A DNA stretch of 64,000 bases from assembly GCF_001190925.1 (NCBI RefSeq), contig NZ_CP011072.1, positions 4,278,001 through 4,342,000 on the forward strand, in the 5' to 3' direction. The stretch is from Azoarcus sp. CIB. Lineage in GTDB: Bacteria > Pseudomonadota > Gammaproteobacteria > Burkholderiales > Rhodocyclaceae. Under the pieces are notes generated by a model. It saw nothing but the letters and a program-made list of their open reading frames with translations, was not told the DNA's origin and ran no database searches. Of this stretch, positions 9,459 to 18,384 are shown one piece after another. Made by a program: the position numbers and the translations under genes. How positions within the stretch are numbered: position 1 is the stretch's first letter; each line of letters opens with the position of its first letter.

Positions 9459-10720
9459 GCGAGAGCCAATTCAAAGACTGCGGCCGTATTGATCAGGCCG
9501 GACTTCACGAAGGTCTGGTCGTCTGACCGGATGCGGAAGATTACCGCATCGACCCGCCGATGCAGGAATACGGGAACATCCGAACTGTCATCCCGAACGC
9601 CACAATTGATGTAGAAGACGCCCGGAGCAAATGCGTTTTCGAGCTTGAAACTCGCGATCATCGTATCTCCCGGAGCAAATGAGCGGGCGCTAATGTCGGG
9701 CATATGGGACGTATCCATTCCGAACAACGCGACCCCATCGCGAGTCTTCGCCATGAACGCGAACGCGACCCTGGAAGCCATCTGGGCAAAGCGAACCCGG
9801 TACTTCAGTACGATCGGTTCGCGACTACCGAACACGTTCGCGCGCTCGCCACTGGCGTTCTCGAGCCAGATCGCTTCGATCAGCGCGCGACCGTCGCCGT
9901 ACGCAACCTCGCAGTCGCTCGCCAAGCTTTCATCGACCAATGACTCGGGCGCAATTGGGAACCCTTCGCTGACCTTCGCCGTTTCGCGTCCGCCGAAAAG
10001 TGCCTTCTCGTACAAGTCGCATACGTTCTTTGCTGACCCGAAGGCGAAAACCTCTCCGTTATTCAGGAACAAAGCTTTTCCGCAAATCCTCTTCACGCTG
10101 TCTACGTCGTGACTGACATAGAGCAAACTTGTCCCCTGTTCGCGAAAGTCCTCGATTCGCCGAAAGCATTTCCGCTGGAATGCGGCGTCGCCGACGGCGA
10201 GTGCTTCATCGACGATCAGAATCGCCGGCCGGAGCACAGTCGCAACGGCAAAGGCAAGACGCACTTGCATGCCACTCGAGTAGATCCGGACAGGCTGATC
10301 CACATAATCGCCGATGTCGGCGAACTGCTCGATTTCGGGCATCAATGTGGTGATCTGCTCAACCGTGAGTCCCTGCAACTGCCCTGCCATGAACGCGTTC
10401 TGGCGTCCCGTGAAGTCGGGATGGAACCCCATACCAAGTTCCAGCAGGGCTGCGACACGTCCAGGGCCCACGCGGACGCTCCCGGCAGTCGGTTGCGTAG
10501 TACCGGTAATAATCTTCAGGAGAGTGCTCTTCCCCGCGCCGTTGACGCCAAGGATGCCCATGCTTTCGCCTGCGTCAAGATCGAAGGAAACATCCTTTAA
10601 CACCCATTTAAGGGTGTGGTGAGGTCGATGCCCCGGCGTTACCCATTCCAACAGGCGGGACCATCTGGTCGGGTACTGTTTGAAGGCTTTACCGAGATTG
10701 CTGACTTCGATCCTACCCAT
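9455..10720 (-). CDS. wzt: Polysaccharide ABC exporter ATPase with Wzt C-terminal domain
   Basis: The 421-residue protein has a standard ABC ATPase: Walker A GVNGAGKST (~58-66), signature YSSGMQ (~147-152), Walker B ILIVDEA (~167-173) and switch His in VSHD. After residue ~270 comes a second, mostly beta domain of ~150 residues like the Wzt C-terminal carbohydrate-binding domain, which in E. coli O8/O9a recognises a modified non-reducing end before export. With Wzm it would move lipid-linked polysaccharide across the inner membrane. The ATG at 10720 overlaps the wzm stop (TGATG); a GTG one codon earlier is the alternative. Confidence 0.92.
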   Translation of the reverse strand: MGRIEVSNLGKAFKQYPTRWSRLLEWVTPGHRPHHTLKWVLKDVSFDLDAGESMGILGVNGAGKSTLLKIITGTTQPTAGSVRVGPGRVAALLELGMGFHPDFTGRQNAFMAGQLQGLTVEQITTLMPEIEQFADIGDYVDQPVRIYSSGMQVRLAFAVATVLRPAILIVDEALAVGDAAFQRKCFRRIEDFREQGTSLLYVSHDVDSVKRICGKALFLNNGEVFAFGSAKNVCDLYEKALFGGRETAKVSEGFPIAPESLVDESLASDCEVAYGDGRALIEAIWLENASGERANVFGSREPIVLKYRVRFAQMASRVAFAFMAKTRDGVALFGMDTSHMPDISARSFAPGDTMIASFKLENAFAPGVFYINCGVRDDSSDVPVFLHRRVDAVIFRIRSDDQTFVKSGLINTAAVFELALA

Positions 10721-11514
10721 CACAACTCGTCCACCAATTCACCGGCGTGCCGACGGAAGAGCCCCAGTCCGACGGCGCAGAAAAACAACGCAAGCAAGCA
10801 CACTGCCCACAGGTTTTCCCATTGTGGCCAACGGTTAGCTATGAATATCTGCTGAAAGCTGTCCATTAGAGCTGCCATCGGGTTCCAGATCATCGCCGCA
10901 CGCATCTCGTCCGACAAGGCCGCTGTCGGGTAAACAATTGGCGTAAGCCAAAACCAAAAGGTGATGAAAATGCCGAAAAACTGACCAATGTCGCGAAAGA
11001 AGACGTTGAGCACCCCAAGCGTGACACCCAATCCGATCGAAAATAGAACGAGTATGACGAGAAGAGGGACGAGAGCAAGGATCGCATTACCGGGGAAATT
11101 GCCAGAGAGCAGCAGGAAGGCCGTAAACAGCCCGAAGACGATGCAAAAATTCAGCAACGCGCTCAGGATGATGACCAGCGGCAGGCACATCCGCGGAAAG
11201 CAAAGCTTCTTCAGAAGATTTGCATTGTCGATGAAAACGTTCTGGGCGCGACCGACGATCTCGGCGAAAAGCCCCCAGGTCAGGAGTCCTGCGCACAGAT
11301 AGATACTGTACCCGAACCCGCTATCGACGCCGGGAAGCTTGGCCCGCATGACTTCGGCAAAGATCACCGTATAAACGACAATCATTGCCAAAGGATTTAG
11401 AACGGTCCAGAAAGCTCCCAACAGCGAATTGCGGTACTTGGACTGAAACTCGCGTTTGACACTGCCGATGATAAAACCGCGGTAGTTCCAAAGCGCAGCA
11501 AACATTGCGCTCAT
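10720..11514 (-). CDS. wzm: Polysaccharide ABC exporter permease
   Basis: The 264-residue integral membrane protein belongs to the ABC-2 type permeases of polysaccharide export. It starts with the amphipathic WNYRGFIIGSVKREFQSKYRNSLLGAFWTVLNPLAM segment typical of Wzm/KpsM, then about six hydrophobic helices, with a characteristic FFRDIGQFFGIFITFWFWLTPIVYP stretch. It forms the channel for the Wzt ATPase. The ATG at 11514 has GAGGG upstream. The 115 bases up to manC hold no recognisable signal. Confidence 0.93.
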   Translation of the reverse strand: MSAMFAALWNYRGFIIGSVKREFQSKYRNSLLGAFWTVLNPLAMIVVYTVIFAEVMRAKLPGVDSGFGYSIYLCAGLLTWGLFAEIVGRAQNVFIDNANLLKKLCFPRMCLPLVIILSALLNFCIVFGLFTAFLLLSGNFPGNAILALVPLLVILVLFSIGLGVTLGVLNVFFRDIGQFFGIFITFWFWLTPIVYPTAALSDEMRAAMIWNPMAALMDSFQQIFIANRWPQWENLWAVCLLALFFCAVGLGLFRRHAGELVDEL

Positions 11515-11632
11515 CAAAGCACCCTCGACACACGGAAAACCGGCCCCGCGCGCCGCGCTGAATCCGACATGAAGACCATTTCAGTGTTCTCAGTGGCGCG
11601 GCGGGATTCCCCGCGCCCACCACAACAAGCTT

Positions 11633-13081
11633 TCAAACCGCCACCCGTCCATAAGTATCTTCGAAGCGCACGATGTCGTCCTCGTCGAGGTAGCTACCGG
11701 ATTGGACTTCAATGATTTCAAGCGGAACCTTGCCGGGATTGGCGAGCCGATGAATATGCCCTAAGGGAATGTAGGTCGACTCGTTTTCCGACAAGAAAAA
11801 AACCTTCTCGCCGTTAGTTACCTCAGCTGTACCCTTGACGACAATCCAGTGCTCGGCGCGGTGGTGGTGCATCTGCAGGCTCAGCTTGGCGCCGGGTTTG
11901 ACGACGATGCGCTTGACCTGAAAACGGTCCCCGAAGTCGATCGAGTCATACCAACCCCAGGGGCGGTAGATCTTGCGATGCGCATCGGCGAGCGTGCGGC
12001 CTTCGGCCTTGAGGCGGGTGACGATCTTCTTGACGTCCTGCGTACGAGACTTGTCAACAACCAGGACCGCATCGGGCGTTTCCACGACGATGACGTCTTT
12101 AAGGCCAACCCCGGCAACGAGGCGGCCGCCGCCGTACAGCAGACTGCCCTCGCAGCCTTCAACGATGGTTTCGCCGAAGTGCGCATTTCCACTTGCGTCC
12201 TTCTCCATGACATCCCAGAGGGCGTCCCACGCCCCTACGTCGGACCAGCCTGCGGACATCGGGATCACTACTCCTTCGATGCCGAGGCCGTTCTGGTTCG
12301 CGAGCTTTTCCATCACTGCGTAGTCGATGGAGTCTGACGGACAGGCCGCAAAGGATTGCGGATCGATGCGTAGGAAATCGGCGTCCTGGGCTGCGGCATC
12401 GAAGGCCTGCGTGCAGGCGGTGGACATCGACGGATTCAGCTCCTCCAGTGCTTTCAGCCAGACACTGGCGCGCATCATGAAGAGGCCGCTATTCCACAGA
12501 TACTCACCCGATGCGACGTACTCGGTCGCACGATTCACGTTCGGCTTCTCGACGAAGGCGACGAGTTTGAGTGCGCCATCGTCACGGCGAACGCCGGTGC
12601 GGATATAGCCATACCCGGTCTCGGGGCGCACCGGGACGATTCCGAAGGTGACAATCGCGCCATTGGCGGCCGCGGGAAGGCCGTTTGCGACGGCGGACTG
12701 AAAGGCAGTGCGATCAGTGACGACGTGATCGGCCGGCATCACGAGGAGGATCGGATCATCGCCATTCAACCTGGCTGCGGCCAGCGCCGCGAGGGTCAGC
12801 GCAGGCGCGGTATTCCGCCCCACAGGCTCGAGAACAATGTGCGGATCATCAATGCCCACGGAACGGAGCTGCTCGGCCGCCATGAAGCGATGTTCATTGT
12901 TGCACACCACGATGGTCGTGCCGGTGCCCTGCCCCTGCATGAACCCCTCGAGACGCAACGCGGTTTCCTGCAGCATCGTGCGGTCGCCGGTCAGGGCGAG
13001 AAGCTGCTTGGGCTGCATTTCGCGGGACAACGGCCAAAGCCGCGTTCCGGAACCGCCAGAGAGGATCACAGGAGTTATCAT
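11633..13081 (-). CDS. manC: Mannose-1-phosphate guanylyltransferase / mannose-6-phosphate isomerase
   Basis: The 482-residue bifunctional type II enzyme has the pyrophosphorylase signature GGSGTRLWPLSREMQPKQ at its N-terminus, the FVEKP motif mid-protein, and a C-terminal cupin-like isomerase domain (RPWGWYDSID, GAKLSLQMHHHRAEHWIV) with the metal-binding His cluster. It supplies GDP-mannose, so the polysaccharide probably contains mannose or a GDP-mannose-derived sugar. The ATG at 13081 was chosen because homologues start at MITPVILSGG; an upstream extension to 13159 has no family similarity. It is the first biosynthetic gene before the exporter. Confidence 0.94.
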   Translation of the reverse strand: MITPVILSGGSGTRLWPLSREMQPKQLLALTGDRTMLQETALRLEGFMQGQGTGTTIVVCNNEHRFMAAEQLRSVGIDDPHIVLEPVGRNTAPALTLAALAAARLNGDDPILLVMPADHVVTDRTAFQSAVANGLPAAANGAIVTFGIVPVRPETGYGYIRTGVRRDDGALKLVAFVEKPNVNRATEYVASGEYLWNSGLFMMRASVWLKALEELNPSMSTACTQAFDAAAQDADFLRIDPQSFAACPSDSIDYAVMEKLANQNGLGIEGVVIPMSAGWSDVGAWDALWDVMEKDASGNAHFGETIVEGCEGSLLYGGGRLVAGVGLKDVIVVETPDAVLVVDKSRTQDVKKIVTRLKAEGRTLADAHRKIYRPWGWYDSIDFGDRFQVKRIVVKPGAKLSLQMHHHRAEHWIVVKGTAEVTNGEKVFFLSENESTYIPLGHIHRLANPGKVPLEIIEVQSGSYLDEDDIVRFEDTYGRVAV

Positions 13082-13276
13082 GTTCGAAGGTGCCAGTGGT
13101 TGATTTATACTAAATAGATAAATAATGCGTTTAGCATTACCCGCCCTAAAAAACGGCACTCCTTAAGGGCTGAGCTGGTCGCGCATGTGAACGCGCCAAG
13201 CCTGAGAGCAAAGGCTCGAATTATTGCACTGCGGAACGCCAACTACTATTCAACCAAAGTAATAGGAAGTTACGCG
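13082..13276. promoter_or_regulatory. AT-rich gap upstream of manC with inverted repeat
   Basis: This gap between the nucleotide-sugar epimerase (ends 13270) and manC is unusually AT-rich for the window. It contains a perfect inverted repeat TAATGC-GTTTA-GCATTA at 13123-13139 and, on the minus strand, GTATAAAT close to manC, which could be a -10 element. It is a plausible promoter for the manC-wzm-wzt operon; no clear -35 was found. Confidence 0.35.
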
Positions 13277-14277
13277 TCGTAGTAGCCGCGGTACCAGGCA
13301 ATGAAACGCCGCACCCCTTCGCGCACGCTCGTGGCCGGCGCGAACCCGGTCCACGCATTGAGCTCCGCTGTTTCCGCGTAGGTCGCCGGCACGTCGCCGT
13401 CTTGCATCGGCAGGAAATTCTTCTCGGCCTTCTGCCCGACCGCTTCTTCGATCGCTTCGATGAAGCTCATCAGCTCGACAGGATCGTGATTGCCTATATT
13501 GAAGACCCGGTAGGGGGCGGCGCTGCGACCGGGGTCGGGCTGAAGGGGATCGAAGGCGGGGTCCGCTTCGGCCGTATGGTCAAGGGTGCGGATGACGCCC
13601 TGGACGATGTCGTCGATGTAGGTGAAGTCGCGCTTCATCTTGCCGTGGTTGAAGACGTCGATGGGACGGCCTTCGAGGATGGCTTTCGTGAAGAGGAAGA
13701 GCGCCATGTCGGGGCGGCCCCAGGGGCCGTACACCGTGAAGAAGCGCAGGCCGGTGGTGGGCAGGCCGTAGAGGTGGCTGTAGGTGTGGGCCATCAGCTC
13801 GTTGGCCTTCTTCGTGGCGGCGTAGAGACTGACGGGGTGGTCGACGCTGTCGTGCTCGGAGAACGGCATCTTTGTGTTGCCGCCGTAGACGCTGGAGCTG
13901 CTAGCGTAGACGAGGTGCTGGACCTTGTTGTGTCGGCAGCCTTCGAGGATGTTGATGAAGCCGACGAGGTTGCTGTCGACGTAGGCGTGCGGGTTCTGCA
14001 GGGAGTAGCGCACGCCGGCCTGGGCGGCGAGGTGGATGACGCGGTCGAACTTTTCCTCGGCGAAGAGGCGCTCCATCCCGGCGCGGTCGGCGACGTCGAA
14101 CTTGACGAAGCGGAAGGCGGGATGTGGGGTGAGGCGCGCGAGGCGGTCCAGTTTGAGCGTCGGGTCGTAGTAGTCGTTGAGGTTGTCGAGGCCGACGACT
14201 TCGTCGCCGCGTGCGAGGAGCGCCTCGCTGTTGTGCATACCGATGAATCCGGCGGCGCCGGTTACGAGGATCTTCAT
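13270..14277 (-). CDS. UDP-glucuronate 4-epimerase-like nucleotide-sugar epimerase
   Basis: The 335-residue extended SDR has GAAGFIG at the N-terminus, [13 protein letters not shown], the [16 protein letters not shown] segment and YAATKKANE with the active-site Tyr/Lys. These features, including [21 protein letters not shown], are those of the CapI/WbnF/LspL UDP-glucuronate 4-epimerases that make UDP-galacturonate. It probably adds an acidic sugar precursor for the surface polysaccharide or LPS core. The ATG at 14277 starts directly at MKILVTG; five extra codons upstream are possible. It lies in the same direction as manC, with a 195-bp gap. Confidence 0.9.
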   Translation of the reverse strand: MKILVTGAAGFIGMHNSEALLARGDEVVGLDNLNDYYDPTLKLDRLARLTPHPAFRFVKFDVADRAGMERLFAEEKFDRVIHLAAQAGVRYSLQNPHAYVDSNLVGFINILEGCRHNKVQHLVYASSSSVYGGNTKMPFSEHDSVDHPVSLYAATKKANELMAHTYSHLYGLPTTGLRFFTVYGPWGRPDMALFLFTKAILEGRPIDVFNHGKMKRDFTYIDDIVQGVIRTLDHTAEADPAFDPLQPDPGRSAAPYRVFNIGNHDPVELMSFIEAIEEAVGQKAEKNFLPMQDGDVPATYAETAELNAWTGFAPATSVREGVRRFIAWYRGYYDA

Positions 14278-14365
14278 ACGCAGTACGACCATCCGTGGGA
14301 AATTCGACCGCGAATTATCTCACGGACGGAGGGCGCTTTCGTTACAGGACGTTATCGGTGCCGTC

Positions 14366-14404
14366 CATGCGGCGGATAACGCCTTCGGCTCATCCGCCCG
14401 ACGG
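14366..14404. repeat. Dispersed GC-rich inverted-repeat element, copy A (partial)
   Basis: The stretch GGCGGATAACGCCTTCGGCT followed by CATCCGCCC folds as a hairpin and is nearly identical to the right half of the copies at 27662, 38189 and 53272. It lies in the 219-bp gap between the PIN toxin and the epimerase, which holds no other feature. Confidence 0.7.
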
Positions 14405-14496
14405 TCTCGAGACCGACAAGGTCGGGGCCGAACAGGTCACCACCGTCAATCGCACGAAACACTGGAAGGGTCAGGCCGACCTGCCGCGATCTTGCC

Positions 14497-14922
14497 TCAA
14501 TGCATTTGCAGCCAGTCAGCGAATTCCGCAACCGTGAGGACGGGGATGTGAAATTGCGCCTTGACTGCCTGAATGTCTCCGTCGCCGCTCACCAGAGCAT
14601 CGGCAGAACCTACGGCCGCGAGGGCCAGAAAAATGACGTCGTCGGCATCGCGAATTTGCGGCAGGCCTTCGGGCGTCGTCTCGACCTTGACGATCTCCAC
14701 GTAGGGCAGGAATTCTGCCAAAAGGCTCTCCTGCTCGCTCCGGCTGAGCTTGAACTTGGGGTAGTTCAGGACACGAAGAAGTTCGCTGACCGTGTCACGA
14801 CTGGCCAGGGCGATGAAGCGTTTTGCCTGCCAGGCCTCTCGCAGCCAGACGAATTTACCCCGTGAGAAGATCAGTGCCGACACCAGGCAGTTGGTGTCGA
14901 GGACAACGCGGGGGACGCTCAT
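14497..14922 (-). CDS. PIN-domain toxin of a type II toxin-antitoxin pair
   Basis: The 141-residue protein has the PIN fold pattern: Asp in VVLDTNCLVSAL near the N-terminus, Glu in TVSELLRVL, and Asp residues in IRDADDVIFLALA and LVSGDGDI. These acidic residues bind the metal used for RNA cleavage. It matches the PIN toxin subfamily paired with AbrB-type antitoxins. Its start overlaps the antitoxin stop by ATGA, as usual for such pairs. The RNA target is unknown. Confidence 0.88.
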   Translation of the reverse strand: MSVPRVVLDTNCLVSALIFSRGKFVWLREAWQAKRFIALASRDTVSELLRVLNYPKFKLSRSEQESLLAEFLPYVEIVKVETTPEGLPQIRDADDVIFLALAAVGSADALVSGDGDIQAVKAQFHIPVLTVAEFADWLQMH

Positions 14923-15143
14923 GCGCGCTTTCTTGCCCAGTCGATAGCGTCGCCGACATCCTCTTCCGTGATGCCGAGCTCTTCCAACTTGGCCCGCACC
15001 ACATCGGCCTGCTGAATGCGAACAGGGGTCAGGATGATCTTCCCGTTCTGTGCGGTGACGTCGTAGTAGTCGGCCTCGCCCACCATCTGCACGACGGCCT
15101 TGGGCAAGGTGACCTGGTTCTTGCTCGTGCGCTTGGCCAACAT
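14919..15143 (-). CDS. AbrB/MazE-type antitoxin
   Basis: The 74-residue protein MLAKRTSKNQVTLPKAVV has the swapped-hairpin AbrB/SpoVT DNA-binding motif in its first ~45 residues and a helical C-terminus (ELGITEEDVGDAIDWARKRA) that would bind the PIN toxin. The ATG at 15143 is preceded by an excellent CAGGAGG ribosome site; an upstream in-frame ATG at 15161 lacks one. It likely represses its own promoter. Confidence 0.87.
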   Translation of the reverse strand: MLAKRTSKNQVTLPKAVVQMVGEADYYDVTAQNGKIILTPVRIQQADVVRAKLEELGITEEDVGDAIDWARKRA

Positions 15144-15342
15144 CGCTGCCTCCTGAAACAATGAAGTAAGGAATTCAGATTTTAGCTAGTTTTAGAACGC
15201 ATTGCCGATTGACTAACTGAAAGTCGGCCAATGAACCACACTTACCCCAGTTCGTACTGGTAACACTGCTCTTGCTCCCTTGCGGACCGATCGTGGACAC
15301 GGGCGACTATATACTTGGCAGCTCGCCAAACCCTGACGCCCG

Positions 15343-16605
15343 ATGCTAGCCAGATTGTCTTATGCCCTGCTGTGGTTGTGCGCCCTGCCCTTTGTGCTGC
15401 TGCGCCTCGTGTGGCGTGCACGGCGGCAGCCCGCCTACCTGAAGCATCTGGGCGAGCGCTTTGGGCGTTATACGGGCCGGACGCCGCTGCCGGTGATCTG
15501 GGTGCATGCGGTGTCCGTGGGGGAAACGCGTGCGGCGGAACCGCTGGTGCGCGCGCTACTGGCGCGCTGGCCTGATCACACGGTGCTGCTGACGCACATG
15601 ACGCCGACGGGGCGCGAGACATCCGAGAGTCTGTTCGGGGGCGAGCCCCGGGTGTTGCGCTGCTATCTGCCGTACGACCTGGGCTTGCCGTGCCGGCGCT
15701 TCCTTGAGCACTTCCGGCCGCGCGTGGGCATCGTGATGGAGACCGAGCTGTGGCCGACGCTGCTGGCGAGTTGTCGGGCGCGCGGAGTGCCAGTGCTGCT
15801 CGCGAACGCGCGGCTTTCGGAGCGTTCTGCGCGGCGCTATGCACGGTGGCCGACGCTGACGCGCATGACGCTGGGGGCGCTGGCAGCGATCGGGGCGCAG
15901 ACGGAGGCGGACGCGCGGCGGCTCGGCGAGTTGGGGGCAGAGGGAGTTGCCGTGACGGGCAACATCAAGTTCGACATCTCGCCGCCGGATGCACTGGTCG
16001 CGCTGGGGGCGAGCTTCCGCGAACGCTTCGGCGGGCGCCCGGTCGTTCTCGCGGCGAGCACGCGCGAGGGGGAGGAGACGCTGATCCTCGAGGCGTTCCG
16101 GGCGCAGGCGCCGGACGATGCGCTGCTCGCACTGGTTCCGCGACATCCGCAGCGTTTCGACGAGGTCGCACGGCTCGTGGAGGCGAGCGGACTCAGGCTG
16201 CAGCGGCGTTCGGACGAGGCTCCCGTAGCCGCGGATACACGCGTCTGGCTGGGCGATTCGATGGGCGAGATGTTCGCCTATTACGCAGCGGCGGACGTTG
16301 CGCTGATCGGCGGCAGCTGGCTGCCTTTCGGGGGGCAGAACCTGATCGAGGCGTGCGCGGTGGGGACGCCGGTGGTGTTGGGTCCACATACGTTCAACTT
16401 CGCCCAGGTGGCCGATCTGGCGATCGCGGCGGGTGCGGCGCGTCGGGCCGGGGACATCGATGAGGGCATGCGGGTCGCGCTCGGGCTGCTGGCCGACGGG
16501 GTGGCACGCGAGGCGGTCGGTGCCGCCGGAAAGCAGTTTGCGGCCGCTCATCGCGGGGCGACGGCGCGGACGATGGCGATTGTGGAGAGGCTCAACCGGG
16601 GGTGA
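15343..16605 (+). CDS. waaA: 3-deoxy-D-manno-octulosonic acid transferase
   Basis: The 420-residue membrane-anchored GT30 enzyme attaches Kdo from CMP-Kdo to lipid IVA, the first LPS core step. Visible family motifs are an N-terminal hydrophobic anchor, IWVHAVSVGETRAA, LLTHMTPTGRE, the METELWPTLL segment with the catalytic Glu region, and GGSWLPFGGQNLIEA in the donor domain. It converges with the TolC-like gene across repeat copy B. No strong ribosome site precedes ATG 15343, but the N-terminus fits the family. Its place next to the polysaccharide locus suggests the latter decorates LPS. Confidence 0.95.
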   Translation: MLARLSYALLWLCALPFVLLRLVWRARRQPAYLKHLGERFGRYTGRTPLPVIWVHAVSVGETRAAEPLVRALLARWPDHTVLLTHMTPTGRETSESLFGGEPRVLRCYLPYDLGLPCRRFLEHFRPRVGIVMETELWPTLLASCRARGVPVLLANARLSERSARRYARWPTLTRMTLGALAAIGAQTEADARRLGELGAEGVAVTGNIKFDISPPDALVALGASFRERFGGRPVVLAASTREGEETLILEAFRAQAPDDALLALVPRHPQRFDEVARLVEASGLRLQRRSDEAPVAADTRVWLGDSMGEMFAYYAAADVALIGGSWLPFGGQNLIEACAVGTPVVLGPHTFNFAQVADLAIAAGAARRAGDIDEGMRVALGLLADGVAREAVGAAGKQFAAAHRGATARTMAIVERLNRG

Positions 16606-16641
16606 TGTCCGGCCGGATGCCGGACGGTCACTCCCTCCCCT

Positions 16642-16677
16642 GCATGCGGCGGAAGGCGCTTCGCTTTTCCGCCCTAC
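16642..16677. repeat. Dispersed GC-rich inverted-repeat element, copy B (half)
   Basis: GGCGGAAGGCGCTTCGCTTT followed by TCCGCCCTAC forms a strong stem and matches the left half of the full copies. It sits between convergent waaA and the TolC-like gene and could serve as a two-way terminator. Confidence 0.7.
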
Positions 16678-16704
16678 ACCCTACCCGCAGGAGCGCCGGC
16701 CAAT

Positions 16705-18018
16705 TTACTCCGCCAGCAGCGCGTCGATGAGCTGGACGTCTTCTTCGCCGAGGGTGCCAGCGGCAGCCTTCAGGCGCAGCTGGGCGAGGATGGTGTCGTA
16801 GCGGGCGCGGGCGAGCTGGCGCTGGGTGTCGGCGAGTTGAGACTGGGCGTTGAGGACGTCGATGTTGATGCGCACGCCGACTTCGTAGCCGAGGCGGTTG
16901 GCTTCGAGGGCGGAGGTGGATGAGACCTGGGCGGCTTCGAGGGCCTTGACCTGTGCCATGCCGCTGGTGACACCGAGGTAGGCCTGGCGCGCGGCGAGTG
17001 CGGCGGAACGGCGGGCGTCGTCGAGATCGGCGTCGGCCTTGAGCTTGAGGGCCGCGGCTTCGCGTTCGCGGGAGGAGACGGCGCCGCCGGCGAAGATGGG
17101 GACGTTGAGTTGCAGGCCGACGGTGTTGGCGTCGGTGCGCGTCGAGCCGCCTGCGGCATTGGAGCTGAAGCCGGCGCTGCTGTGGCTGCGGGCAGCGACG
17201 ACGTCGAGCGTCGGGTAGTGGCCGGCGCGGTTGCGCTCGACTTCGCGCGCGGCGATTTCGCGCGCGAGCTGCTGCGCCTGCACCGCGTAGCTCCCCTGCT
17301 CTGCGGCCGTTGCCCACTCTGCGATGTTGTCGGGCTGCGGGCGGGACAGGGAAAGACCCTGCCGCAGACCGGCGAGCGGCGACGGGTCCTTGCCGACGAT
17401 CTGGACGAGCGTCTGACGGCGTACATCCAGGTCGTTTTGCGCGGCGATTTCCTGCGCCGAGGCGAGGTCGAAGCGCGACTGGGCTTCATGAACATCGGTG
17501 ATCGTGACGGTGCCGACTTCGAAGCTGGCCTTGCCGAGTTCGAGCTGCTCTGAGGCGGCCTTCTTCAGCTGGGACTGGGCAGAGAGGGCGTCCTGGGCGT
17601 TGAGGACGTCGAAATAGGCTTGCGCGACGCGCAGGATCAGGTCGTGGCGCGCCTGTCCGAGCTGGACTTCGGCGAGCGCGGTCTGCAGTTCGCCCTGCTT
17701 GTACTGGATCCAGTTCTGCCAGCGGAACAGCGGCTGCGTGAGTTGCACGCCGTAGCCGTTGCTGTTGTATTCGCGCGTACCGAAGACCCGGGTATGCGTG
17801 TCGACGTCATTCCAGGTGGTGTTGGCATTGGCGCCGATGGTCGGCAGGAGCCCTGCCCGGCCCTGTACGACACGTTCCTGGCCCGCCTCGTACTGGGCGC
17901 GGGCGGCGGCGAAGCGCGCGTCGTTGGCGAGCGCGTCGCGATAGACCTGCAGGAGGTCGACCGACCAGGCGCTGGTCGAAAAGAGGGTGGCGAGACTCAG
18001 GGCGATTGCGCGCTTCAT
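16705..18018 (-). CDS. TolC family outer-membrane efflux protein
   Basis: The 437-residue product begins with a signal peptide (MKRAIALSLATLFSTSAWS) and continues with DLLQVYRDALANDARFAAARAQYEAG, the hallmark start of TolC-type channels. Two long-helix repeats follow, including YFDVLNAQDAL and RLGYEVGVRINIDVLNAQ. TolC trimers form the outer-membrane exit of RND pumps and type I secretion systems. The ATG at 18018 has GGAG upstream. It follows the rhodanese and pcm genes; the RND pump at 19106-23412 upstream has no channel gene of its own, so this may be its partner. Confidence 0.9.
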   Translation of the reverse strand: MKRAIALSLATLFSTSAWSVDLLQVYRDALANDARFAAARAQYEAGQERVVQGRAGLLPTIGANANTTWNDVDTHTRVFGTREYNSNGYGVQLTQPLFRWQNWIQYKQGELQTALAEVQLGQARHDLILRVAQAYFDVLNAQDALSAQSQLKKAASEQLELGKASFEVGTVTITDVHEAQSRFDLASAQEIAAQNDLDVRRQTLVQIVGKDPSPLAGLRQGLSLSRPQPDNIAEWATAAEQGSYAVQAQQLAREIAAREVERNRAGHYPTLDVVAARSHSSAGFSSNAAGGSTRTDANTVGLQLNVPIFAGGAVSSREREAAALKLKADADLDDARRSAALAARQAYLGVTSGMAQVKALEAAQVSSTSALEANRLGYEVGVRINIDVLNAQSQLADTQRQLARARYDTILAQLRLKAAAGTLGEEDVQLIDALLAE

Positions 18019-18049
18019 CGACTTCTCCGGGGGGCAATTCGCTGTGGTG

Positions 18050-18373
18050 TCAGTACTGCGGCATGGTCGGGTCGACCTGGGCGGCCCAGGCGGCGACGCC
18101 GCCGGCAAGGTTGGTGACCCTGGAGAAGCCCTGACGCTCGAGGAACATGCACACCTGCGCGCTGCGGCCGCCGTGATGGCAGATGACGACGATCTCGTCG
18201 TCGGGATCGAGTTCGGTCTGGCGCGCAGGCACCGAGGCCATCGGCATCAGCGTCGAACCCTCGATGCGACAGATCTCGAACTCGACCGGCTCGCGCACAT
18301 CGAGCAGGAAGGGCTTGTCGCTCTGCGAGTCGGCAAGCCGTTCGGCGAGTTCGGTGGCGGTGATCTGTCGCAT
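18050..18373 (-). CDS. Rhodanese-like domain protein
   Basis: This 107-residue single-domain protein has the rhodanese active-site loop CHHGGRS, with Cys about residue 64 starting the six-residue loop, and the typical LLDVREPVEFEICRIEGS segment. It likely carries sulfur as a persulfide; the acceptor is unknown. The ATG at 18373 starts exactly at the domain (MRQITATELAERL); longer upstream readings duplicate pcm in another frame. It lies 11 bases after pcm and 31 before the TolC-like gene, so the three form one operon. Confidence 0.9.
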   Translation of the reverse strand: MRQITATELAERLADSQSDKPFLLDVREPVEFEICRIEGSTLMPMASVPARQTELDPDDEIVVICHHGGRSAQVCMFLERQGFSRVTNLAGGVAAWAAQVDPTMPQY

Positions 18374-18384
18374 GCAGGGGCTCC

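Noticed and set aside
13402-14379. Long plus-strand frame over the UDP-glucuronate epimerase gene
   Set aside because: The product is Val/Glu/Gly-rich low-complexity sequence antisense to a clear epimerase.
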